Below are positions 10,397-20,006 of a stretch of 64,000 nucleotides of DNA, piece after piece (position 1 is the first letter of the stretch; each line of letters begins with the position of its first letter). The translations under genes and the position numbers were made by a program. The DNA comes from Tribonema minus (Eukaryota > Sar > Xanthophyceae > Tribonematales > Tribonemataceae), in assembly GCA_017506865.1 (NCBI GenBank), contig JAFCMP010000043.1, positions 358,761 through 422,760 of the forward strand, given 5' to 3'. The notes under the pieces are model-generated. The model did not search any database, had not been told where the DNA came from, and saw nothing but the letters and a program-made list of their open reading frames with translations.

Positions 10397-13028
10397 AGCT
10401 TGGGGGTAAAAAAAACAGGGGGGGTCACTCCCAGATTTTCCTGGGGTAGGGTCCTGCACCCGGCAGAATGTGAACATGCCACGTTCAACTGTGTGTTGAA
10501 CCACTGTGTAGGTAGCAAGAACCGGTGCTGTGGCTGGCGTGGAGAGCGCAACTCACCAGCGATCGTGTTGCTTGCTAGATGACTTCGCGTAGCATAGCTT
10601 TGGTCAGCTCACGGGGCTCCTGTCAATCAAAAATGCCTTGAACTGATGCTGAGGTGCATCAAAGCCAACGCAACGCTGCTGCTACGGCGCGCTACGGCCA
10701 ATGTTGGCGAGTTTACCTGTACTATTGCCTTTGAAACTTCGATATCTACCTGTAGCTCATTCTCATGCAGACAGGAAATGGTATATGACTGACTCGCGAC
10801 GATGGAATGCGAGCTCGTGACGTTAGACGACGGCTGCCTTCCTTGTGAGCTAGCCACTGTGCAAAATGTGAGCAATGACAGACCAACCAGTAGCAAAAGA
10901 CAAGGCAGATTTATTGAAAACCGTTTCGTGCATTTTTGTGGGTGCATTTTCCATGCATCACGGAGGGTGTTGCAAAAAGCTGACACTTATCAGTTGCAGC
11001 TCTTGAATAAACACTAGCACTGTCCCACAGTGGCCTAAACACGGGAGAAAGTTGTTCAAAACTGCAGTGCGTCCATGCCCAACAAGCGCTTGTGAACCAT
11101 CGACTGCATCATTTGAGGCAACTTGTCCAGCACCTCTGTCTTCCGCTGTGGCATTTGCAACCTCCACCACCACCGTCACCACCTCCGCCGCTGCTCCCGC
11201 CGCGGCATATTCAACCTCCACCATGCGCCTAGACGACCGCGCCTGCATGGCAATGCCATCGTCCTTGCCATGCTGTATGCTGTGAAGAGCAGCAGCCAAA
11301 ACAACGTTTACAATATCAGATGCTGATAGGACGATCGCCTTTTAGATTGGGGCCGCGCTCACATCGCAGCAGCGTTGAATGTTGCAGCGTTGAATGTTGC
11401 AGTGATAAAGGACGCAAGCTTATCAAGCACATCAGTCGCACAATGGGTACGTTTGTCTGTAAACTTCTGCTGTGCCACAAGTGGTGCAACATGACGCCCG
11501 CCGAAGGGGCATTTGCCTCACTAACGAAATATGATCATCAAGTGCATTTACAAAATGCAATGATTATATGCTGAAAAGCGCTCAAATCAAGCAGCCGTTT
11601 TCTGTCGTCAAGTCAGCGTCTACACGCATGGCACAGGCTAATTTAATTGTCTGGTGCACAATGGTTCATATTTGCAGTCGTTCCCGCAGCCATGGTCAAT
11701 GCCTGTGGTAAGTGATGCCGTATTTAAGCGCGCGACGCAAATGCTGCAATGAGGCACTCGTATGTCCACCATCATGAAGCCATGTCACAATTGATGTCCC
11801 ACAAGCAAGCGCGATTTGCAACTAGCTGACCTGAGGAATTGGACCGCTGTCACCATGGGTTTTGATGATGCTCCGCTGCTCCTGCATCCTGGTTCCTGCG
11901 TTCCGTTTACTCATGTCTCCATGCACTCTGGTTGCTGATCTTCTTGAACAGCTCAGCGCATGGTGATCCGTTGAGTCACCGCATTCTCTGTCAGTCACCG
12001 CATTCTCAGCATTTCAGCAATGTCAACTCCAATCCGCCTGGCACAGAATTGTGTCTGCAACAGGTGCATAGCAGCAGGACATCAAGTGTTGGATCAGTGA
12101 ATATGTCTCAGCGTATTTACACATATCCGCAGGAAAAACCTGCCATGCCTGATGAAGTGCAAGCAGTCATCGGCATGAAGTACCTCCACGGGCCCATTGG
12201 TCTCAAACGTAATTAGCAGGTAATGCTGCTATCATCAAGCAGTAGAAACACCAAAGTCAAGCATGGCTAAAACACCATCAATATCTAGGGCAATCAAGCA
12301 GCATCCATCGCAAGAAGCCAGGTTTGAGCAGCCAAAGGTGTCCAGCACGTATTTGCGCCAGCAGAACACCAGCGCATTGGAGCACATGCCGCTAGCGATG
12401 TACACAGCAATGAAGTCGTCGTGCAGCATCAGCACAGATATGACCTTGCTCAACACATTAGCTTATGGTGGGGAATGGCGGTGTGTGCGCTGGCGCGAGT
12501 TACGAGAACGCAAAGTGACCTCGAAAGACCGATTTCAGCCGACGATCCATCCAAAGACTGAGTAATTGCAAGCGCAGCCACGACGATAACTGCAGCCAAG
12601 CCTGGAACCATCAGTACAAACCTGTAAAATCGGACGGACACCTCAAGCACACGATATGCTTGTGTGTGAAGCGCGCAATGTACCATTGTCTTGGTGCAAT
12701 GGAGCAGATGATCGACAGAAGGTCGAGGACTTCCAAGCACTTTGTACGCGAGCCTACGACGAACTGCCTTCCCCACGTAGTCAAGACTCTAACAAACTCA
12801 CCAAATAAGGGCTGACGCCTCCAAGCTTGCTTCATGGTGATGTGTGGCTCGAGCTGTCCGGCTTGCTGTGGAGTGATGTCGTGTTTCCGTAGTGCTAAAT
12901 TTCACTTTTTTAATCCGAAAACACACTTTTGGGCGAGAGGCCCACTTTTGGCCTGGTGCGCAACCCTGACCCAGGATCGGCGCAATTTTAGCACTAAGTG
13001 ACCCCCCCTGTTTTTTTACCCCCAAGCT
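10397..13028. mobile_element. candidate element bounded by 32/33-bp inverted repeats
   Basis: 10397-10429 and 12997-13028 are reverse complements, differing only by one base in the A/T tract length. Each arm reads AGCTTGGGGGT, A7-8, C, G7, TCACT. Weaker similarity continues inward for about 40 bp (CCTGGG..AGGG..TGC.CC). No target-site duplication and no transposase are visible inside. The interior has only weak frames (minus 10958-11299, plus 11932-12216, minus 12235-12776). It could be a non-autonomous DNA transposon, or two independent inverted copies of a short repeat. Confidence 0.4.
12235..12835 (-). CDS. possible membrane-protein exons, rhomboid-like hints only
   Basis: Two minus-strand patches look protein-like. 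One, at about 12,620-12,500, follows an acceptor TTTTACAG and reads VLMVPGLAAVIVVAALAIT, a strong hydrophobic helix. The other, at 12,456-12,235, reads DDFIAVYIASGMCSNALVF and then WRKYVLDTFG. That spacing loosely resembles the helix before the catalytic loop of mitochondrial-type rhomboids, but no GASG motif follows. A short ATG frame at 12,835 could be a first exon. Splice phases do not join cleanly. This may be a decayed gene or chance; I would not name it. Confidence 0.22.
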
Positions 13029-14299
13029 GCAAGGATACTATCAGGCAATTGGCATGTCTGACATGCTGTGATGTCATTGCCCATCATGGTCTATGGAGTC
13101 AGGTGCTTGTCTGTTCAGTTTGCCACAACATGCGAGAATTCTGGCCATTTCCTATGTTTGATGGATCACCAGCATCAGGCGGACTGTTTGTGTGCACAGC
13201 AACCTGTGTGAGGCACTTCAAAACATGTGCATGATGGGAGCAAAATGCACCTCCTACGCCAGGCACACAAAAACAAGTTGAGACAGCAAAGTCTGTGCAG
13301 ATGTAAGCAAATTCCAAGTGGTGCGACGGGCAACGTGCGATGGATAAGTGGCCGTCTCACTCCCCTCAAATCGTAATCATTCAATGCTGGAGCATGCACG
13401 CATTGACAAGTTGGAACGGTATTAGTTTGTGAGAGGATGGCAAGGCAATAACCTCTAGCAACAGGTGTCCAAGCGCAGCAACGGATGTTGTGATGGACGA
13501 TGACCTGTTGAGTACAAACAACATCATGGAAGTCTCTTGAAAATAGCAACCGCAACAACAGCATCGTTGAAGTACCATATGCAGAGAGCAGCAGCGGCAG
13601 CAGCAGCAGCACACCTAGAACGCACATGATGGACTGGGAGGACTCCTATTCAGTAATGGCTAAATTGCGCTACAGACAAAGTTGTGCTGACATTGACCAA
13701 GAAGAGGGGCGGCAATGAGGCACGCAGAGGCATTGAGCGCAGCGGCCCAGCTCCGGGCTCGTTCATAAACCACCAGCAACATGTCTCGAGACAGTGCGCA
13801 CCCTCCTGAGGGTGCCATGTGCGCGTGCGCGTGGCCCGCTGCTGTGACGCGCTGAGGGTTGCTGCTGCTGCTGCTGCCGGAGCGTCCCCAAATGACCCCC
13901 CAATGTTCAACTTGAAGATACGTGGGCAGCGCCCATCAGCAGCTCTAAGTAGGCGCTGAGGATGGGGCCGACAACCAGCCGCACAGCGGCTCCCGAGCGA
14001 CCGACGGGAACTGGAAGCGAAGAATGCGACTAGTGATGAGACAAAACCACAGCCATGCACCCGCACCGGGGGCGAATTCCCGCCGCAGCCTCCCGTGAAA
14101 AAGCGAGGGGGGGTGATCTAGATGCATGTGCACCGATAATGACGCCACGTACGTCTGTCCGTGTGGGGCGTGCCATACACAGGGGGTCGTGTAGCGGGGA
14201 AACGCCAGAGACGGCGCCGTCGATACGCGCAGTGGGGGAAACTGATGGCGAGGGGGAGGGCAAAAATGCACACGCACAGGCGCACGCGCGCGGCCTCCT
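13029..14299. other. no gene; 3' flank of the phosphatase gene
   Basis: No supported exon. The right part (roughly 13.7-14.3 kb) is GC-rich and is probably the 3' UTR and flank of the minus-strand trehalose-phosphate phosphatase. The CAG/CTG-type runs at 13,590-13,610 and 13,860-13,880 are microsatellites. Confidence 0.45.
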
Positions 14300-17200
14300 T
14301 CAAGACAGCGGCCGCGGCACCGACTCTGCGGCCACGGCGGAGGCGGCGGCGGCGGCAGCGGCGGCCGCGGCAGTCACCGCGGCGGTGGCGGCGGCGGCAT
14401 CGGCAGCGGCGTCGAGCGCGGCTGACGCATCGCACGAATCCCACGAGGCGACGACTGTGGAGGTGCTGGTCTGGCGCAGCATCGGCGCCGCGGGAATGTG
14501 GTCGCACTCCTCAGCGCCGGCCTTTCCGCCACCATTCTCATCGGCATCGACGTCGCCGTTGTCTCCACTGTCTCCGTGCGTCCCCTCAGTGTCGCTATCC
14601 AGACCCTCGGGCTTCTGAACGCCGGTGCTGCCGTCCGCGTGCGGCCCGGCGCACGTGCACACGCGCGCCGGCTGCAGGCTGCGCGACTGCCCTATGCTCA
14701 CCAGCCGGCTCAGCAGCTCGGCCACCTCCTGGGGGTTCTTGAGGGTGTACGCGGCGTGCGTGGCGCGCGACTCCTCGGAGACGAGTATGCCCAGGCCGGG
14801 CTGCTGCGCGGAGCTGCTCTCGCCCGTGAAGACTTGAAACGCGTCCTCGTCCGCCTTGTCGTCGCCAATGAAGATGGTGAACACCTGTAAGGGTTAAGGG
14901 GAAGGGGGCATGAGGCCACATGAGGGCTGGATTCAGGAGCAATGGCACGTGTTCCTGAGCTTTGAGCAAGTACTGCTGTCACTTTTGAGTGGTCTTTGAT
15001 GGATGCATGATGTCAGAACTTTCAGCAGGCAAAGCTGACGGCAGGTGTGATCCAACCCTAACCCTCATCCTATCAGGCTGTGAGGATACCCCAACTAGCG
15101 GTGGTGCAGGGTGGCTCTCAGGTTTCAAACTCCTCCAGAAGGCCATGTGGTGACGCCAATCTGCATATCCACAAACTACCAGCTGACCTGTTGGCAAATG
15201 CTGAGATATACAGCATCCTCATCCTCATCATTTAAGGTATCTTCATGTTGACTCCGCAGCTGCATGCCGTGTACGCAGCGCTCACCTCGGAAGAGTCGAG
15301 GCTGGAAGCACGTGCTGACGCCAACCGGCAATTCCACAAACAACATGCTGACTTGTTGGCCAATACTGAGATATACAGCATCCTCATGCATGCCGTGTAC
15401 GCAGCGCTCACCTCGGAAGAGTCGAGGCTGGAGGTGCGCGACAGCGCCGCTCCCTCGCACTTCTTGCACGTGTCGCCGGTGTGGCTGCTCGCCGCACTGT
15501 GAGACCTGACATTCCTCAGCCCAAAGCCGTTGTGCACATCCCCCCCTTCTGTGAAGTGGCCATTGTGCACCCCCTCACCACTGCCTGAGTCGGTGGGCGA
15601 CTCCGAGGCAGGGGCACTCAGGCCCAGCATCTCAAGCATCCAGACCACAGCGCTGTGGCAGCAATAATGCAGAAGGGGCAACAGCAGGTCAGTACCTGAC
15701 AATGATGCGAGACACTGTGGAGGCGACTGTTCACAACAAGCCAGCTTGCCTGTGTTGCCTACAGACAACCTGGATGTCACTCATCGCTTCCGCTCACTTC
15801 CGCTACAGAAACTGCCAAACTGACAGGTGAGCTGGGGTGACTGGAGGAAGCAGGAACCCCACATTGGCCGACAGCATAACATGCTATGATCCAGGCATCA
15901 TATTGCTTGTAACTGACGCAAGGGGATATCCCACATTGGTTGACAGCAAAACATGCTATCATGCAGGCACCAATATGTATGTGGTTTTGGCGCGCAGCTC
16001 TGAACAGTCAGCACTACGGCAGCACCGCCAGGCCCAGCATTCCACCGGCTGGCAATGAGGGTTACGGTTAGGGTAGGTTCAACTATGACATGCAGGTACA
16101 CGATGCAGGCCAACAGTTTGTTTGCGATGATGTGGGCCAGTGAGGGTTAGGGTTAGGTTAGGTTAGGGTTAGGGTTAAGGTTAACCCTAACCCTAACCCT
16201 AAGTCCGAGCTTCTGAGTACTACCATTACATGAGGCAACACAAGGTGTTGGGCTCAGAGGCAAGGTTGAGGTTCTTGATTGCAAAAATTTAGTGACTTTC
16301 TTAGGGGCAGTGAGCTGTGCTGCATACTCCTAATTGAGAAGGGCAACGTACTGGCACGTCTATTTACTTACCAGCCTTTGTTCCAGTGCACATCTGGTTG
16401 CAGTTCAAACACCTCTTTGCCGTGTCGCAAGCGAATGCCCTTGTGAGATGCCTGCAGCGCAGTATGGACATGAATGCAAGGTACAAGGATACAAAGTCAG
16501 GTTTGTTGTTGTGCCATTATTGCTTGGAGGGTCAATAATTGCCAGATGTGCAAATCGTATTGTAAGAAGTAAAAAACCAAAGAAAGTACAACTGCGTTGT
16601 GAAAGCGAGGAGAAGCACAAGAGCGCATGCAAAGAGCCCTCCCCTAGCCCTAGGGCTTGTGCTTAAACCAGGAGGTCAACAGGAATGTGATTGTGCAGCA
16701 TCACAACGAGCCCTGACTCTGATCCTAAGGCAAAAATGGCCAAGGGTAGCACATGCAGCCTGTGCAACGTGTGTACAACAAGGAAACCTGCCAGCACACC
16801 AATCCCTAAGTAGAGCTGTTGCCAGCAGCGCACTGTATCGGTTCCCCCTGACCATAACCCTACCCCTAGTAAACAGCTGTAGGCAATTCCTGGAAAGTCA
16901 GCTAGTGGCAATGTTCTGAGTGCAGAGTACCACTTATAGGGGACTGCGCGTGGGGGATAGCTTGCTGCCTTGCTTGGCTTGCATGGTAGGATTAAGCCCT
17001 CAGGTTTAGGGTTACCCTGAGAAAAGTCAACCACCACACAGTGGCTACTGATAATCGCCACTCTTTCTCGCATGGTGGCAGTGACGCGAAACAAATGGTC
17101 AACGTCATTAATTCGGCGAGTGCTCTAAATGGTGTTAATAGCTCTAATCGGAAGTATTAAGCGGAACAAACAGTGTCACTTCACAGTGCTTGGGCGCACA

Positions 17201-19926
17201 ATGTGTGATTGAACCAAATGCAGGGCTCCTATGAACGGGGGCAGCCCTGACACTATGGTGCTGAATGTAACCTAACCCTAACCCTAACCCTAACCTTAAC
17301 CCTAACCCTGACCACTTACCCCTGACCCTAAGCGCGATGTGTCCATCCTGACATAAAGTGCCCTTGCAGACACCAGGAACAGCCACGTGAACCAAGCACA
17401 AAACTTACCTACTTTACCACAGACAACAAATGCGAACATCGTGTCAGTTACTTGCTTGCAAAGCTGCGAAATGATGGGCATCCCTACACATGAGTAGAGC
17501 AAGTGTTGAGCAGGAATTTACATGAAAGCATTGTGCCCAGCAAAACTGCAGTAGGGTAGCACAGCCCTAACCCTCATTGCTCTCAGTTCCACTGACCTGC
17601 ACTTGTCCCACGATCTCCCTGACGCGCGGTACCTCGCGCCGAGGGCAGTTTCTGTAGTGCACTGAAATGGAGTACGTGTTGTCCTCCACCTCTGCGCCGG
17701 GTACGGAGCCCACCGCCTGCACATCAACAATGACGACGTGACAGCATTGTGAGCTTCTGAGTGGCTGCGCTTACAAATGGAAATGCCATGATGTGTTCAG
17801 CAGCTACAGCGGCTCAGATGCCTCTGTACCATGCATTTCATGCAGATCCACTGGCTGAGCGCTGACGCTGACAGGACCTCAACCTAACTCCAACCCTGAC
17901 CCCAGCCCTGCACCTAACCCTTACGCTAAGTCAAGCAGGGTTAGGGTTAGGGTTAGAGCGGTGGTGGCGGTCCACGCGGCGGAGGCCTGCGCACCGACGC
18001 TGCTGCTGCGCGGCACATACCTTGACCCTGACCCTAACCTAACCCTAGCCCAAAGGCGCGCTGCCGCCGCCGCCGCCACCCCAGCGTGCCGGCACGGCCT
18101 GCAGCCCTGCGCCGCCGCTGTGGTTCACCCACACCTCGGCGCCACAGGCGTAGACCTCGCACAACGCCTGGATGAGGACGTCATCGCCTGAGGTGCCAGG
18201 CTCGCACTGCATTGAGTGACCTACCTCCCAGACCAGCTAATCTCCACTAGGGCTCACCGCCTCCCAAACCAGCCGTGCCAGGGCTAACTGATGAGAGCAC
18301 GCACGTGAGCTTGATCACTCTCTGGCACTTCTTTGCACTTCAAAAGCGTACAAACATAGTGTAGCCATGCAGCAATGTGGAGAGCCTGCGAGCTCACTTC
18401 TCACTTCATGCAAACCACCTTCTGATGACCAACTTCCAAGTCGAAACCAAGCCTCTGGTTGATCAAAATCTGAGATCGCTTGGCTCCATAACGGTCGCTG
18501 TAACCCCCAACGACCCTACAGTATTAAACACACCGCATCACAGCGAGCCTTGGCCGAACTGTGTGCGTAATTAATACAACATAGAGGCATACACGATGCA
18601 ACAAGCAAATGTGCCCACCTCTTCAAGCTCCTGTCGTATCTGCTGCATGGCGGGCAGAAACTCTCCCGCCACCTGGTAGCGCACCCCCTCAGGCCCCCCT
18701 CCCGCAAACCCGTTGCTGCTCCTGCCCCCCTGTGCACACCCATTCTCTGCCACACCATTCCCCTGCTGCTGCTCCTTCTCCTGCTGGTTCTGGTCTTGCC
18801 GCGCCTCAGCCTGTGCCGGCGCATCATCATCCCTGCCCACGTTGCGCGGCGGAGTTACAGCTACACGGCCGCTCTTTGATGGTGGCTCCGGTGCCAGAAT
18901 GTCGTAGCCATGGCTGCCAGCATATATGATGCCCGGCACATCGACAAAGTTGCGTATCTTGGCCAGGCTGCGGCCCGTGACGATGCCCGTCACAAAGTGG
19001 CTCGGCAGCGCCCGCAGGGTGTCGCGCACCTGTCATGGGCAGCATGGCATTCAGATCAGCTCTTGCACACGAAGTTAGTTGCTGAGCATTTTGCTACCTG
19101 CTATATCAGGGGTCATAAGTGGATGTTGCTCCAGTATAGGGCAGCTCAAGATGAGCAGCAAGCGAAAAAGCTCAGTTTTGCTAGAGTGTTAGCAATTACA
19201 CCTCCTTCAAAGTGAATAATGCATAAGAATTGGGAATTGCGGGTACTGCACTGTTTTGAAATTTCACCAGTAGCGAGTGCGGTCGAGGTCGATCACAGCT
19301 GGGCCATAGGAAAAACCCAACTCATGGGCAGTATATCGAATCAAGCGCAGTGGCCCATAATTCCACCACACCGGCAAATTTGAAGCACAAGTCTCCGTCA
19401 TCTCTAGGGCCACGAGCTTTGCGCGTCAGCCGGTGATGGGAGGCTCGGAGTAAATGCATCGCAAGATCGGGAACGAATGCATCGCTGCACGGTAGCGAGG
19501 CATGCAACTCGACGCCCATATTCACTCCAAATAGCCACTTGCATCTTCTGTGAGGATCGCCTTGCTGGGGTCATTGACAATTGGAGTCAGCGTGCCATCG
19601 TAGTCGAGCAGCAGAACCAGCCGCCTGGACTTGAGCAGCGACTCCAGCACGTGAAAGTTGTCCAGCAGGTTGGTACTGCCCACGCTGAGGCACCTCTCCC
19701 GTTTCGGCCGTCCCTGGCGTGCCTGAGGCACCTCGATTTTGATTCCCAAGTCCTGCTCCTGGTGGTGAAATCGCTGGTGCTGCTGCAAGGGCGCCATCGA
19801 TGCCACAGGGTTCGCCGGCGGCGTCGCAGAGGCCAAGTGCCGGCCTGTGGTCATTCCGCCTGCTCCCTCACGCCCACACACACCGAGAGTAGCTTCGTGA
19901 CACCCGAGTTTCGCAGGCGCGCGCAC
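14300..19926 (-). CDS. trehalose-6-phosphate phosphatase, plant type
   Basis: Six exons: 19926-19543, 19029-18619, 17716-17597, 16451-16372, 15652-15412 and 14884-14300, about 606 aa with all phases consistent. It hydrolyses trehalose-6-phosphate to trehalose (HAD superfamily, cytosolic or plastidic). HAD motif I is LLLDYDGTLTPIV (nucleophile Asp at about 108). Motif II is GIVTGRSLAKI, followed by YAGSHGYDI. Exon 3 carries the core/cap strand SISVHYRNCP. Exon 4 has GKEVFELQPDVHWNKG, which splices to AVVWMLEMLGL. Motif IV is FIGDDKADEDAF. Oddities: a Gln/Glu-rich insert (about 180-245), an acidic/Ser loop in exon 5, and a 120-aa acidic then poly-Ala tail after the HAD domain. Intron 1 appears to be GC-AG. 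Intron 2 holds an orphan exon-like patch. Intron 4 holds inverted telomeric repeats. The start is the first ATG of the open frame; later Met at 25 or 44 is possible. Confidence 0.9.
15150..15435 (-). repeat. tandem duplication over the exon 5 donor
   Basis: Two copies, about 15150-15310 and 15311-15435. The lower-coordinate copy has a roughly 38-bp insertion. Each copy contains the last codons of the phosphatase exon (SSLDSSE) plus its GTGAGC donor. The donor used in my model is at 15411/15410 and the spare one at 15286/15285. Confidence 0.8.
16144..16202. repeat. interstitial telomeric repeats, head-to-head
   Basis: TTAGGG units run into CCCTAA units. The perfect core is an 18-nt arm, a GG spacer and an 18-nt complementary arm around 16161-16198. 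It lies in intron 4 of the phosphatase gene. Telomeric units facing each other are the signature of an end-to-end join or of fold-back repair. Confidence 0.85.
17270..17332. repeat. interstitial CCCTAA tract
   Basis: About ten CCCTAA-type units with some variants (CCTTAA, CCCTGA), in the phosphatase intron between exons 3 and 4. The strand orientation on + is C-rich, opposite to the terminal telomere. Confidence 0.8.
17881..18050. repeat. degenerate telomeric tracts in both orientations
   Basis: CCCTAA-like units (17881-17925) change to GGGTTAGGGTTAGGG (17938-17955). A second C-rich tract follows at 18023-18050. The stretch between and beyond them is GC-rich and exon-like. Confidence 0.7.
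18069..18197 (-). pseudogene. orphan exon-like patch, OTU-protease-like hint
   Basis: Within phosphatase intron 2, the minus strand reads GDDVLIQALCEVYACGAEVWV with strongly GC-rich third positions. The pattern GD.v.lQAl.e.y...i.V resembles the strand-helix segment of OTU cysteine proteases just before the catalytic His region. A possible acceptor (CACCTCAG) precedes it, and degenerate telomeric repeats cut it off on the other side. No neighbouring exons are found, so it is most likely a relic of an inserted gene. The family assignment is weak. Confidence 0.3.
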
Positions 19927-20006
19927 GCGGCACTGCTCACTGATTTCCTTCGATGAAACCGAAAAAAAGAAGTGAAGTTCACATCCTCCTTATGTGTGAG
20001 CGGGTT
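19927..20006. promoter_or_regulatory. 80-bp head-to-head intergenic spacer
   Basis: Only 80 bp separate the predicted start codons of the trehalose-phosphate phosphatase (-) and the ZC2HC1-like gene (+). Either the two share a compact bidirectional promoter with overlapping 5' UTRs, or one start lies further upstream in an unseen exon. No TATA box is evident. Confidence 0.45.

Noticed and set aside
14055..14742. Ala- and Arg-rich plus-strand frames
   Set aside because: Shadows of the GCG-rich exon 6 of the minus-strand phosphatase, which has HAD motifs.
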